64,000 nucleotides of DNA from Conyzicola nivalis_A. GTDB taxonomy: Bacteria; Actinomycetota; Actinomycetes; Actinomycetales; Microbacteriaceae. The notes beneath the pieces are model-generated. The model made no database searches. It had not been told where the DNA came from and saw only the letters and a program-made list of their open reading frames with translations. Position 1 is the first letter of the stretch, and each line of letters begins with the position of its first letter. Shown here one piece after another: positions 49,115 to 64,000 of the stretch. Position numbers and translations under genes: made by a program. The stretch is from the NCBI RefSeq assembly GCF_040548875.1, contig NZ_JBEPSJ010000002.1, positions 558,001 to 622,000 on the forward strand, given 5' to 3'.

Positions 49115-50563
49115 TCAGCACTCGATGACGTTGACCGCCAGGCCGCCCTCGCTCGTCTCCTTGTACTTCGTCGACATGTCGATGCCGGTCTGGCGCATCG
49201 TCTCGATCACGGTGTCGAGGCTGACGATGTGGGTACCGTCGCCGAGCATCGCGAGCCGGGCGGCGCTCACCGCGGTCGACGCTGCGATGGCGTTGCGCTC
49301 GATGCAGGGGATCTGCACGAGTCCTCCGACGGGGTCGCAGGTGAGGCCGAGGTGGTGCTCCATCGCGATCTCCGCCGCGTTCTCCACCTGCTCCGGGGTG
49401 CCGCCGAGCACGGCGCACAGGGCGCCCGCGGCCATCGCACAGGCCGAACCGACCTCCCCCTGGCATCCAGCCTCGGCACCGGAGATCGAGGCGTTGGCCT
49501 TGAACAGCGAGCCGATCGCCGTGGCGGTGAGCAGGTAGCGACGGATTCCCGCCGGGTCGGCCCCGGGCACGAACCGCAGGTAGTAGTAGGCGACGGCGGG
49601 CAGGATGCCGGCCGCCCCGTTGGTGGGCGCCGTGACCACGCGGCCTCCGGAGGCGTTCTCCTCGTTGACGGCGAGGGCGAAGGCCTGCAGCCACTCCCCC
49701 GACCGTTCGCGGTCGACCCGCGGCTCGTCGGCCTCGAGCTTGGCCCGCAGTGCAGACGCGCGGCGCTTCACACCGAGCGGGCCGGGCAGCATGCCGGTGT
49801 TCGTGAGACCGTTCTCGACGCAGGAGGCCATCGCGGCCCAGATCACGTCGATGCGCGCGCCGACGTCGTGGCCCGGGTGCAGCGCCACCTCGTTGCGCAG
49901 CGCGACCTCGTCGATCGAGATGCCCTCGCGGGCGCAGATGGCGAGCAGCTCGTCGGCCGTGGAGAAGGGCAGCGGATGCGGCGCGAGGGCCGCCAACTGT
50001 GCCTCTTCGCCCTCACGGCGGATGAATCCCCCGCCGATCGAATAATAGGTCTCGGTGAGCAGCGGGCTGGTCCGATCCTCGTTCCAGGCCGTCAGCGTGA
50101 GCGCGTTCGGGTGCCCGGGCAGGCGGGTGTGCGGGTCGAGGGTGATGTCGTCGCGGTGGAACTCGACCACGTGGGTGCCGGCGAGCCGCAGCGTTTCGCG
50201 AGTTCCCTGCGGCATGGCGGGCACGAGCATCCGCGCCCCTGAAGCCGCGCCGACGGCGACGAGGGATTGCCGCCCGCTGAGGCGCAATCCCGACCAGGCG
50301 CCGCGCACCGACGACGGGTCGCACGTCTCGGGGTCGAATCCCTCGAGCCCGGCGACGACCGCGTCGGGGGTTCCGTGGCCGATGCCGGTAGCTCCGAGCG
50401 AGCCGAACAGCGAGCAGGTGACGGCGCGCACGTCGTCGAGCAGCCCGGCGGCGGCGAGAGAGCCGGCGAACGAGCGGGCGGCGCGCATCGGGCCGACCGT
50501 ATGAGAGCTCGAGGGTCCGATGCCCACGGAGAGCAGGTCGAACAGCGATACGTATGCGGTCAT
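49115..50563 (-). CDS. sdaA: L-serine dehydratase (iron-sulfur, single chain)
   Basis: A 482-residue enzyme converting L-serine to pyruvate and ammonia. The N-terminal beta domain has SLFDLLSVGIGPSSSHTVGP; the C-terminal alpha domain has cluster cysteines in EAGCQGEVGSACAMAAGAL and LTCDPVGGLVQIPCIERN. Start ATG 50563 follows a GGGAGA site by 5 bases and gives the canonical MTAYVSLFDL start. It lies between the lipoprotein and pil genes as a separate unit. Confidence 0.95.
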   Translation of the reverse strand: MTAYVSLFDLLSVGIGPSSSHTVGPMRAARSFAGSLAAAGLLDDVRAVTCSLFGSLGATGIGHGTPDAVVAGLEGFDPETCDPSSVRGAWSGLRLSGRQSLVAVGAASGARMLVPAMPQGTRETLRLAGTHVVEFHRDDITLDPHTRLPGHPNALTLTAWNEDRTSPLLTETYYSIGGGFIRREGEEAQLAALAPHPLPFSTADELLAICAREGISIDEVALRNEVALHPGHDVGARIDVIWAAMASCVENGLTNTGMLPGPLGVKRRASALRAKLEADEPRVDRERSGEWLQAFALAVNEENASGGRVVTAPTNGAAGILPAVAYYYLRFVPGADPAGIRRYLLTATAIGSLFKANASISGAEAGCQGEVGSACAMAAGALCAVLGGTPEQVENAAEIAMEHHLGLTCDPVGGLVQIPCIERNAIAASTAVSAARLAMLGDGTHIVSLDTVIETMRQTGIDMSTKYKETSEGGLAVNVIEC

Positions 50564-50659
50564 GGTTGTCTCCCACCGTTGCGAGGTGCCCCTCGTGAGG
50601 GCGTCCGTCACCAGAATCGTAGCTTGGAACGCGCCTCGACGAGCTCAGGAGGGAGAGGC

Positions 50660-51490
50660 TCAGCCTCGCGGACCGTTGACGGTGATGGCGCCCTCGGGGT
50701 AGCCCACCAGCAGCGACCTGACCAAAGCGTCCGCCGCGGGAACGCTCGCCTCGTCGGCGAGCTGGACATAGAAGCTGTTCTTTTCGACGCGGGCATATTC
50801 GAGAGTGATGCTCGCCCACAGCGCCTGGAACGCTGCGATCTCGGCGTCGGGGCGTTGGCCCACTCCCGACTGCGTGAATATAAACCGATCGCCGTCGTCG
50901 GCGCTCTCGAACACGACGCTGATCGTGTCGGAGAGGGCGGGACGCCCCTCGATATCGGTGTACTCGACAAAATGGTCTTCGAGGTCGGCGAACGAGGAGT
51001 TCAACAGGTCGAGCGCGTCGACCGACGGATCTCCGTCGACCGTCAACTCGATCTCTCTCAGCTGAATATCTCCGCCGTCATAGATCGGGTTCTCACGGAT
51101 CACCTCGAACAGCGCCCGCAGGTCGTCGTTGAGCGACTTGGTCTTCTCCACGGCCAGCCGGAACCCGCCGATGTTGACGTTCATACGCTTCCAGTCGAGG
51201 TTTCCCCGGTCGTGATCGACGTAGTACTCGCCCACGATGTCGACGACCGTCTCGAGATCGTCGGCCGAGATGTCTTCGCGCACCGTCACCTCCCCGCTGG
51301 GCGAGCCCTGCCAGGGAAGGTCGTTGGTGCCGCCGCCCGCGGCGCCGGTGATGTGCTCTTGCTCGCTCATAAATCTCTCGAAATCGTCGCCGGCGCCGGT
51401 GGCCGCGTCGATGTTGCCGCAGCCCGAGAGGGTCACCGCCGCGAGCACAACGGCGACGATTGCGCCGACGGCGCCAGTACGGGTTTTCAC
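50660..51490 (-). CDS. Lipoprotein of unknown function
   Basis: A 276-residue predicted lipoprotein. The signal peptide MKTRTGAVGAIVAVVLAAV ends in lipobox LSGC, with Cys at residue 24. The exported part is rich in Asp/Glu and shows LETVVDIVGEYYVDHDRGN and ALRALF-like helix stretches, without a recognised domain. GTG 51490 is chosen because a GGAG site lies 6 bases upstream and the signal peptide then starts directly. Located downstream of rpoC; no clear functional link. Confidence 0.82.
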   Translation of the reverse strand: MKTRTGAVGAIVAVVLAAVTLSGCGNIDAATGAGDDFERFMSEQEHITGAAGGGTNDLPWQGSPSGEVTVREDISADDLETVVDIVGEYYVDHDRGNLDWKRMNVNIGGFRLAVEKTKSLNDDLRALFEVIRENPIYDGGDIQLREIELTVDGDPSVDALDLLNSSFADLEDHFVEYTDIEGRPALSDTISVVFESADDGDRFIFTQSGVGQRPDAEIAAFQALWASITLEYARVEKNSFYVQLADEASVPAADALVRSLLVGYPEGAITVNGPRG

Positions 51491-51575
51491 GACAGACTCC
51501 GATTGCGCTGAGGGAAGCACACGGCGCCTCAACCCTCGAAGCCTACCAACGTGAGCATTTCGAGGTTAAACGCCG

Positions 51576-51607
51576 ACGGGCTCCCCACCCGGAGGTGAGG
51601 AGCCCGT
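51576..51607 (-). terminator. Terminator after rpoC
   Basis: ACGGGCTCC (51576-51584) pairs with GGAGCCCGT (51599-51607) with a further CACC/GGTG inner stem, 34 bases after the rpoC stop. A TCCCTTCGACAAGCTCAGGGA element (51609-51630, here split as TCCCT, TCGACAAGCTC, AGGGA) lies between them and may form its own hairpin. Together they end the rpoBC transcript. Confidence 0.75.
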
Positions 51608-51640
51608 TCTCCCTTCGACAAGCTCAGGGAGCGGTGGTGC

Positions 51641-55522
<3,882 letters not shown>

Positions 55523-55569
55523 TTTAGCTTCTCTCTTAGATAACTGAAGTAGTTGTCGTCGGGTTCGGT

Positions 55570-59094
<3,525 letters not shown>

Positions 59095-59191
59095 GGAAAT
59101 AACCTCCGTGGACCCCGTCGGGTCTTATGCCGGTAAACCGACTGTCGGTAATGAAATGCTCACCAGGGCCTATAAAAGGCCTACCCCGCCG

Positions 59192-59221
59192 CTATACTCG
59201 GGGCGCACCAACTGTCCACAA
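59192..59221 (-). promoter_or_regulatory. Candidate rpoB promoter
   Basis: On the minus strand TTGTGG (59216-59221), an 18-bp spacer and GTATAG (59192-59197). Transcription would begin near 59185, about 90 bases before the rpoB TTG. The leader holds two small stem sequences: ACCGAC-T-GTCGGT (59137-59149) and GACCC/GGGTC (59111-59124). Confidence 0.5.
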
Positions 59222-59294
59222 TATGACTGCATGGTTGTCTGGGAGCGCAAAGAACAACTATAGGACAAAACAGTCCTGTATGTCTAGCTATTCC

Positions 59295-59323
59295 TTGACC
59301 ACAATCGTGGATTCGGCTATAAG
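59295..59323 (+). promoter_or_regulatory. Promoter of the NadR-like kinase gene
   Basis: TTGACC (59295-59300), exactly 17 bp, TATAAG (59318-59323): a near-consensus primary-sigma promoter. The start would be near 59330, about 14 bases before the ATG. It does not overlap the rpoB promoter. Confidence 0.7.
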
Positions 59324-59343
59324 ACCCACGGAGTGCCTCACAG

Positions 59344-60015
59344 ATGAACGACGTCGACCTCTACGAGAGCTGGGAACGGCTGTCTCCGGAGGCCCGCGAA
59401 GCGCTCACTCTGCGCGTGGTCGTGGTCGGCGCGGAGTCGACCGGCAAGACGACGCTCACCCGCGATCTGGCCCAGCACTACCGCGCCCGCGGCGGAATCT
59501 GGAGCAATACCCTCTGGGTCTCCGAGTTCGGCCGCGACTACACGGTGGGCAAGATCGCCGAACTCGGTCTCGGCCTCGACGACGACTCGGAGTTCCGCAG
59601 CGCCGACTGGGCGCCCAAAGACTTCGCGGTCATCGCCCTCGAACAGCAGCGCCTCGAGAACGCGGCGGCATCCACGGGTTCGCCCGTGCTCTTCTGCGAC
59701 ACCGACGCGCTCGCCACCCAGATCTGGGAGCGCCGCTACCTCGGCAACGAGTCGACGGCGGCCCGCGACGCTCTGCCGGTGCTGCCGGCCCGCGCGCTCT
59801 ACCTCCTCACCGACCACCGTGACGTCGCCTTCACCCAGGACGGAATCCGTGACGGGGAGCAGTTTCGCCCGACGATGACGCAGTGGTTCGTCGACGAGCT
59901 CACCCTGCTCGGCGAGCGCGGCCAGTTCGTGCACGGCAACCGCGAAGACAGGCTGGCCGAGAGCATCGGCCTCGTCGACGCCGTGCTGGCCGAGAGGTCG
60001 GCGCAGCTCGACTGA
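59344..60015 (+). CDS. NadR-type ribosylnicotinamide kinase-like ATPase
   Basis: A 223-residue P-loop protein. Walker A is GAESTGKT at 29-36, followed by a SEFGRDYTVGKI segment, FAVIALEQQRLENAA and VLFCDTDALATQIWERRYLG, which match the C-terminal kinase domain of NadR. The repressor and adenylyltransferase domains of enteric NadR are absent. It may phosphorylate nicotinamide riboside; NAD-related function is inference from family. Short leader, strong promoter. Confidence 0.8.
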   Translation: MNDVDLYESWERLSPEAREALTLRVVVVGAESTGKTTLTRDLAQHYRARGGIWSNTLWVSEFGRDYTVGKIAELGLGLDDDSEFRSADWAPKDFAVIALEQQRLENAAASTGSPVLFCDTDALATQIWERRYLGNESTAARDALPVLPARALYLLTDHRDVAFTQDGIRDGEQFRPTMTQWFVDELTLLGERGQFVHGNREDRLAESIGLVDAVLAERSAQLD

Positions 60016-60039
60016 GGCAGGGTGTGGCAAGGTCGAGGG

Positions 60040-60897
60040 ATGAACGAAATCCCGTCGATCGTGCTGGCCACCAGCGGCTACCGCGCCGTGATCGAACCCG
60101 ACCGCTGGGTGCCGGGCTCGTTCACGCTCATCGTCGACGGGACACCCCAGTCGCACGTTAACATCGACGATCCGTCTGAGTTGTTCTTCGAGTACATCCA
60201 GCGCATGGGGCACGTGATCGACCAGATCGGCATGCCCGGGCAGCCGATCACGGCCGTGCACCTCGGCGCAGGAGCGTTCACCCTCCCCCGCTACGTCGAA
60301 GCCACCCGCCCCGGTTCGCGCCAGCAGGTGGTCGAGCTCGAGAGCGACCTGGTCGACTTCGTGCGCACCAACCTGCCGTGGTCTCCGCGGGCGCAGATCA
60401 AGGTGCGTCACGGCGACGCCCGTGCCGTGCTGGGCAAGTTCCCGGCCGGGCTCCGCGGATCGGTCGACCTGCTCGTGATCGACATCTTCAGCGGTGCCCG
60501 CACTCCGGCGCACGTCACGAGCCTCGAGTTCTACACCGAGGCCGTGTCGCTGCTCGCCGACGACGGCGTCGTGCTTGTCAACGTCGCCGACGGCCCCGGC
60601 CTCGTGTTCGCCCGCGGCCAGGCTTCGACGCTCGCGTCGGTCGTCGCCGACGTGGCGGTGCTCGCCGAGACGCAGATCCTCAAGGGACGCCGCTTCGGAA
60701 ACGTCGTGCTGGTCGGCTCGAAGAGCGACCTGCCCCTGGAGTGGATGCCGCGGCTGCTGGCAGGCGGACCGCACCCGTCGAAGGTCGTGGCAGGCGCCGA
60801 GCTGCGAGCGTTCATCGCGGGCGCGCCCATCGTGACCGACGCGACCGCGATCCAGTCGCCGCCGCCGGCGAAGAGCATCTTCCAGGTGCGTCCGTAG
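60040..60897 (+). CDS. SpeE-like (spermidine synthase-fold) protein
   Basis: A 285-residue Rossmann protein: VHLGAGAFTLPRYV (nucleotide loop), VVELESDLVDFVRTNLP, IKVRHGDARAVL and VDLLVIDIFSGARTPAHVTS, the spermidine synthase/methyltransferase layout. The aminopropyltransferase motif GGGDG is GAGAF here and the catalytic DSSDP region is DIFSG, so true polyamine synthesis is doubtful. The ATG at 60040 is preceded by GGTCGAGGG. It follows the NadR-like gene by 24 bp and may share its transcript. Confidence 0.75.
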   Translation: MNEIPSIVLATSGYRAVIEPDRWVPGSFTLIVDGTPQSHVNIDDPSELFFEYIQRMGHVIDQIGMPGQPITAVHLGAGAFTLPRYVEATRPGSRQQVVELESDLVDFVRTNLPWSPRAQIKVRHGDARAVLGKFPAGLRGSVDLLVIDIFSGARTPAHVTSLEFYTEAVSLLADDGVVLVNVADGPGLVFARGQASTLASVVADVAVLAETQILKGRRFGNVVLVGSKSDLPLEWMPRLLAGGPHPSKVVAGAELRAFIAGAPIVTDATAIQSPPPAKSIFQVRP

Positions 60898-60913
60898 CGC
60901 TCTGCCGACCTGC

Positions 60914-60964
60914 GGGGCAAACAATCGACGCTGAACGGGGCGCCGAGTGTCGATTCATTGCCCC
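60914..60964. repeat. Palindromic intergenic repeat, family 2, copy 2
   Basis: GGGGCAAACAATCGAC (60914-60929) and GTCGATTCATTGCCCC (60949-60964) are inverted with two mismatches, spacer 19 bp. It is followed after 32 bp by copy 3. The 178-bp gap holds little else. Confidence 0.75.
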
Positions 60965-60996
60965 TCGGCTCGGTCCGCCAGGCGCCGCAGAGCTGC

Positions 60997-61047
60997 GTGG
61001 CAATCAATCGACCTTGAAGCACGCCGTGAAGGTCGATTCATTGCCCC
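60997..61047. repeat. Palindromic intergenic repeat, family 2, copy 3
   Basis: GGCAATCAATCGACCTT (60999-61015) and AAGGTCGATTCATTGCC (61029-61045) are inverted with one mismatch. The pair of copies could form two successive hairpins that end the SpeE-like transcript, or one long structure. Confidence 0.75.
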
Positions 61048-61075
61048 TCTGGTCGGGCGGCGGGAGACTGGGAGC

Positions 61076-62341
61076 ATGAACATGAGCCGGTGGATGCGTG
61101 GGGTCGCCGTCGCGGCGACCGTCGCCACGCTCGCGGCGTGCGCGGGCACCGGGGGCGGCGAGCCCGCGCCCGTGCCGACCTCGAGCGCCAGCCCGAGCGC
61201 CACGCCGGAGCCGCCGGCGCTGCCGAGCGGAGATCCGACCGTCGTCGCCGAGGGCTTCACCTCGCCGTGGTCGGTCGTGCGCCTCGCGAGCGGGTCGGCG
61301 CTGGTGAGCGAGCGCGACACCGGTCTCGTCAAGGAGCTGACCGCCGACGGGACGATCCGGGTTGTCGGCGAGATCGCCGGCGTGCAGCCGGGCGGCGAGG
61401 GCGGGCTGCTCGGGCTCGCGGTGCGGGAAGGGGTGGCGGCTGCGACGGGGTCGGGCCCTTCGACAGGCTCAGGGACCGAGACGGGCGATGGCCCTTCGAC
61501 AGGCTCAGGGACCGAGACGGGCGATGGGACCGAGACGGGGTCAGGGACCGAGACGGCCGACGGGGCCGACGGCTCGCCGTGGCTCTACGCGTACTTCACC
61601 GCGGCATCCGACAATCGCATCGTGCGCGTCGCCCTCGACGGCGAGGCGGGCTCGTACTCTCTCGGCGCGGTCGAGCCCGTGCTCACGGGCATCGCTAAGG
61701 CCGGCAACCACAACGGCGGACGCATCGCGTTCGGGCCCGACGGGCAGCTCTACGCGACGACGGGCGACGCGAGCGACCCCGACGCCTCGCAGAACGCCGG
61801 CTCCCTGAACGGCAAGATCCTGCGGATGTCGCCGACCGGCGCCGTGCCCGCCGACAACCCGATCGCGAACTCGCTGGTCTACTCGCTCGGCCACCGCAAC
61901 CCGCAGGGCCTGGCCTGGGACGCGGCCGGGCAGCTCTGGGCCGCCGAGTTCGGGCAGAACACCTGGGACGAGCTCAACGCGATCACCCCGGGCGCGAACT
62001 ACGGATGGCCGACTGTCGAGGGGGTCGGCTCCGACCCGGCGTTCGTGAACCCGGTGGCCCAATGGGCGACCGACGAGGCGAGCCCCAGCGGGCTGGCGTT
62101 CGTGCGCGGCACCTTCTACCTCGCCGCCCTCAAGGGTCAGCGGGTGTGGTCGGTGACGACCGTCGACGGCGTCGACGCGCAGAGCTGGTTCGCGGGGAGC
62201 TTCGGGCGCATCCGCGACGTCGCCACCGGTCCCGACGGGACCCTGTGGATGCTCACCGGCAACACCGACGGCCGGGGAGTGCCGCAACCGGGCGACGACA
62301 AGCTGCTCCAGGTTGTCCTCGAAACGGCAACCCCGGGTTAA
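61076..62341 (+). CDS. PQQ-type sugar/sorbosone dehydrogenase-like lipoprotein
   Basis: A 421-residue exported protein. The signal peptide MNMSRWMRGVAVAATVATLA ends at lipobox LAAC (Cys 22), followed by a Ser/Pro/Thr linker. The six-blade beta-propeller has TSPWSVVRL, GGEGGLLGLAV, LYAYFTAASDNRI, GNHNGGRIAFGPDGQLYATT, GHRNPQGLAWD and EFGQNTWDELN, like soluble aldose sugar dehydrogenases (YliI/Gdh-B). Inside the first blade, residues about 122-165 are PSTGSGTETGDG repeats coded by a 36-bp DNA repeat, an insertion not expected in the family. The frame stays open. Confidence 0.88.
   Translation: MNMSRWMRGVAVAATVATLAACAGTGGGEPAPVPTSSASPSATPEPPALPSGDPTVVAEGFTSPWSVVRLASGSALVSERDTGLVKELTADGTIRVVGEIAGVQPGGEGGLLGLAVREGVAAATGSGPSTGSGTETGDGPSTGSGTETGDGTETGSGTETADGADGSPWLYAYFTAASDNRIVRVALDGEAGSYSLGAVEPVLTGIAKAGNHNGGRIAFGPDGQLYATTGDASDPDASQNAGSLNGKILRMSPTGAVPADNPIANSLVYSLGHRNPQGLAWDAAGQLWAAEFGQNTWDELNAITPGANYGWPTVEGVGSDPAFVNPVAQWATDEASPSGLAFVRGTFYLAALKGQRVWSVTTVDGVDAQSWFAGSFGRIRDVATGPDGTLWMLTGNTDGRGVPQPGDDKLLQVVLETATPG
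61455..61556 (+). repeat. In-frame 36-bp direct repeats with a TCGACAGGCTC core
   Basis: The unit starting GCCCTTCGACAGGCTCAGGG occurs at 61455 and again at 61491, followed by shorter partial units (GGGACCGAGACGG). Each unit contains CCCT-TCGACAGGCTC-AGGG, the same core as in other dispersed repeats. The repeat interrupts the sugar dehydrogenase blade but keeps the reading frame by adding 12 codons per unit. Confidence 0.85.
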
Positions 62342-62374
62342 CCTTGACTCGCACGTCAATCTAAGGAATTCCCC

Positions 62375-62896
62375 GTGGCTATCGTTTTGGGTTACGACCC
62401 CACCACCCTTCGCGAACAGGTCGACCCCGTCGCGCTCGAAGAGCGTCTCGTGGAGCTCGGCGAGCTTCGCAGTGCCGCGGCCCTCGACGAGAAGGTCGGC
62501 CTGCTGCGCCTCGCCGGCAAACTCGACGAGGCGTGGGACATCGCCAACCAGGCGGTGCGCCAGGCCCGGTTCGGCGGCGACCGCGAGATGCTCGCCCTCG
62601 CCCGTGTGCGGCGCGCCCAGGTGCAGCAGGCGCTCGGCAAGCTCGAGCCCGCGCTGGCCGACCTCACCGACTGCGTCAACGAGGCGCACGGCCACGACTG
62701 GTCGGCCACCGAGGCGTTCGCCCTGCAGCAGCGCGGCCGCGTGAACTTCGACATGGAGAACTACGACGCCGCCCGCCGCGACTTCAGCGACGCGCTCAAG
62801 GTGCACGTGCGCATCAAGTCCTCCCCAGACGAGGTCGACGCGGCGATGATCGCCATCCAGATCACCGAGACCTTCATCGACGGTGCCGGGAGCTAA
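62375..62896 (+). CDS. TPR-like helical protein, unknown function
   Basis: A 173-residue all-helical protein starting at GTG 62375. It shows three tandem helix pairs with TPR-like spacing (AGKLDEAWDIANQAVRQA; LGKLEPALADLTDCVNEA; MENYDAARRDFSDALKVH). Probably cytosolic protein-protein interaction. It lies 33 bp after the sugar dehydrogenase. Confidence 0.75.
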   Translation: MAIVLGYDPTTLREQVDPVALEERLVELGELRSAAALDEKVGLLRLAGKLDEAWDIANQAVRQARFGGDREMLALARVRRAQVQQALGKLEPALADLTDCVNEAHGHDWSATEAFALQQRGRVNFDMENYDAARRDFSDALKVHVRIKSSPDEVDAAMIAIQITETFIDGAGS

Positions 62897-62905
62897 TCTC
62901 AGCAG

Positions 62906-63355
62906 GTGGCAGAACTAGTACGTGTGCGGCAGTGGGCGAACGCCCTCATCGCGCTGCACCTCGACCCCGCCGTGTGGAGCTTCGGCTTCGACAACGCGAA
63001 GACCCGCGCGGGCCTGTGCAACTACACGACCAAGCGCATCTCGGTGTCCAAATACCTCGCCGCCAAGTACGAAGACGACGAGGTGCATCAGATACTGCTG
63101 CACGAGGTCGCCCACGCCATGGCCGGCTCCCGCGCGGGCCACGGCGCGCGATGGAAGGCGACGGCGGCCGAGCTCGGCTACGAGGGCTCGCGGCTGCACG
63201 ACGGGGCGATCGCAGACGAGCTCGCGCCGTGGGTCGGCACGTGCCCGATGGGGCACATCCACTATCGCTATCGCCAGCCCAAACGGCCGCTCGCCTGCGG
63301 CAAGTGCTCGCGCCGGTTCGATCCCGCGAACGCGATCGACTGGGTGCGCCGGTAG
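62906..63355 (+). CDS. SprT-like zinc metalloprotein
   Basis: A 149-residue protein with the metal site His66-Glu-Val-Ala-His70 and third ligand His79 in AGHGARWKA, then a C-terminal zinc-binding stretch with Cys113, Cys131 and Cys134 (CGKCSRRF). This matches SprT-like proteins, related to SPRTN DNA-protein-crosslink proteases, though the bacterial function is poorly known. GTG 62906 lies 9 bp after the TPR gene stop. Confidence 0.82.
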   Translation: MAELVRVRQWANALIALHLDPAVWSFGFDNAKTRAGLCNYTTKRISVSKYLAAKYEDDEVHQILLHEVAHAMAGSRAGHGARWKATAAELGYEGSRLHDGAIADELAPWVGTCPMGHIHYRYRQPKRPLACGKCSRRFDPANAIDWVRR

Positions 63356-63379
63356 AAACGGAATGCGCGAACGGGAGGC

Positions 63380-63808
63380 CTAGCGGCTGGCGAGCGCCTT
63401 GGTGATGCTCGCGACCACGTTCTTCCAGTGGCCGAGCATCATGCGGCGCTCTTCGCGGCCGGAGAGCTCCTGGTGGTGGATGGCGATCGTGGTGCCCTCC
63501 TCGACCTCCTTGACGCTGAGCACGAGGACGGTGTCGTGCGGCCAGTCGTCGGGACGCCAGCTGACGCGGATCTTCGAGCCCTCGGCGTAGGCGAGCACCT
63601 CGCCGTGCACTCCGTCGGCCATCGAGTACTTGAAGCCTTTGGTGCCGCGGAACTCGCCGTCGCCGAGCCAGAGCGGGATGCCCCGGCTGACCAGGAACTG
63701 CCAGACGACGGGCAGCGGCACGTCGATCGTCTCGCGTACTCCGACCTCCCACCCGGCGTCCTTCTTGGAGCCTGTACTGTCGGGAGTCGTGTTCGGAGCG
63801 GCATTCAT
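63380..63808 (-). CDS. SRPBCC (AHSA1-type) protein
   Basis: A 142-residue protein of the AHSA1/START-like fold: WEVGVRETIDVPLPVVWQFL, GFKYSMADGVHGEVLAYAEG, RPDDWPHDTVLVLSVKE and a final HWKNVVASITKALASR helix. Start ATG 63808 is preferred to GTG 63817, as it lies 7 bases after a TATAGT -10 (leaderless). It is divergent from a CGNR-type regulator, a common pairing in Actinobacteria. Confidence 0.8.
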   Translation of the reverse strand: MNAAPNTTPDSTGSKKDAGWEVGVRETIDVPLPVVWQFLVSRGIPLWLGDGEFRGTKGFKYSMADGVHGEVLAYAEGSKIRVSWRPDDWPHDTVLVLSVKEVEEGTTIAIHHQELSGREERRMMLGHWKNVVASITKALASR

Positions 63809-63815
63809 GTAACCC

Positions 63816-63823
63816 ACTATATT
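63816..63823. promoter_or_regulatory. Overlapping divergent -10 boxes, leaderless starts on both strands
   Basis: TATAGT on the minus strand (63816-63821) lies 7 bases before the SRPBCC ATG; TATATT on the plus strand (63818-63823) lies 6 bases before the GTG at 63830. The two share four positions. No clear -35 or Shine-Dalgarno is seen, so both mRNAs could be leaderless and compete for polymerase. Confidence 0.5.
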
Positions 63824-63829
63824 GGTTAC

Positions 63830-64000
63830 GTGCAGTCAACGAAAACTACTGGTCAGTGGTTCCGCTCGGGCGACGGACACCAGTGGTGGTTCGACTCCGG
63901 CGCGGTCTCGCTCGACTTCGCCTACTCGGGCGCCATGGGCGAGAACCCCGAGTGGGAGACGCTGCACACCGCCGACGACCTCGCCGCCTGGCTCGACGGT
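63830..64000 (+). CDS. CGNR zinc-finger/ABATE-domain regulator, N-terminal part (runs off the window)
   Basis: 57 codons without a stop from GTG 63830 to the window end. The sequence WWFDSGAVSLDFAYSGAMGE and LHTADDLAAWLDG is the ABATE domain start of stress-induced CGNR-type regulators; the zinc-binding CGNR end lies outside. Its divergent position suggests that it controls itself or the SRPBCC gene. Confidence 0.7.
   Translation, partial: MQSTKTTGQWFRSGDGHQWWFDSGAVSLDFAYSGAMGENPEWETLHTADDLAAWLDG

Noticed and set aside
61455..61556. CRISPR array in the sugar dehydrogenase gene
   Set aside because: Direct repeats are adjacent with no unique spacers and are part of a reading frame.

Overview
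The window is a high-GC actinobacterial chromosome segment, most likely from the family Microbacteriaceae (Micrococcales). The evidence is the rpoBC / str / S10-spc-alpha order, frequent GTG and TTG starts (rpoB, rpoC and adk start with TTG), a short-LID adenylate kinase, Ala/Lys/Glu-rich tails on several ribosomal proteins, and absence of rpsN and rpsD from their usual operon positions. Genus-level placement is not possible from this sequence alone. Almost everything is transcribed on the minus strand, so functional order runs from high to low coordinates.

Right end (59.3-64 kb, mostly plus strand): a NadR-type kinase divergent from rpoB, a SpeE-like protein, a sugar-dehydrogenase lipoprotein carrying in-frame 36-bp DNA repeats, a TPR-like protein, a SprT-like metalloprotein, and an SRPBCC protein divergent from a truncated CGNR-type regulator. 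Then, on the minus strand: rpoB-rpoC (59.1-51.6 kb), a lipoprotein, sdaA, and a complete Gram-positive type IV pilus operon pilB-pilT-pilC-pilA-three minor pilins-pilD-pilM-pilN-pilO (49.0-37.0 kb). One minor pilin is fused to a ricin-like beta-trefoil region, and PilT has a roughly 370-residue disordered N-terminal extension. Two small membrane proteins separate the pilus genes from the str operon rpsL-rpsG-fusA-tuf (35.2-30.8 kb).

From 29.1 kb downwards lies the S10-spc-alpha superoperon: rpsJ, rplC-D-W-B, rpsS, rplV, rpsC, rplP, rpmC, rpsQ, rplN-X-E, rpsH, rplF-R, rpsE, rpmD, rplO, secY, adk, map, infA, rpmJ, rpsM, rpsK, rpoA, rplQ, truA, rplM, rpsI, glmM, with the coaA 3' end convergent at the left edge. 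Accessory DNA interrupts this block three times: an AbiEi/DUF559-like gene between tuf and rpsJ, an OatA-like acyltransferase between rplQ and truA, and a 6.6-kb lipid-type island between map and infA.

The lipid-type island (9.7-16.3 kb) is the most interesting locus. A tightly overlapping minus-strand operon encodes a UbiA prenyltransferase, a dikinase-like phosphotransferase (ATP-grasp plus swivelling-His domain, no TIM barrel), a CDP-alcohol phosphatidyltransferase, a GNAT-like protein and a phytol/dolichol-kinase-type CTP-dependent kinase. Plus-strand neighbours are a CarS-like CDP-lipid synthase, a small membrane protein and an SRPBCC protein. Together they resemble a pathway that attaches an isoprenoid, phosphorylates it, activates it with CTP and adds a polar head group, reminiscent of archaeal lipid synthesis. 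This is inference from family assignments.

Dispersed palindromic repeats are prominent: four copies of a GGGCTACAGTTCGGGCGT-type element, three of a GGGGCAATnAATCGAC-type element, and several sites with a TCGACAGGCTC core. They lie mainly at convergent gene ends and island borders, and the last type has also entered two coding regions.
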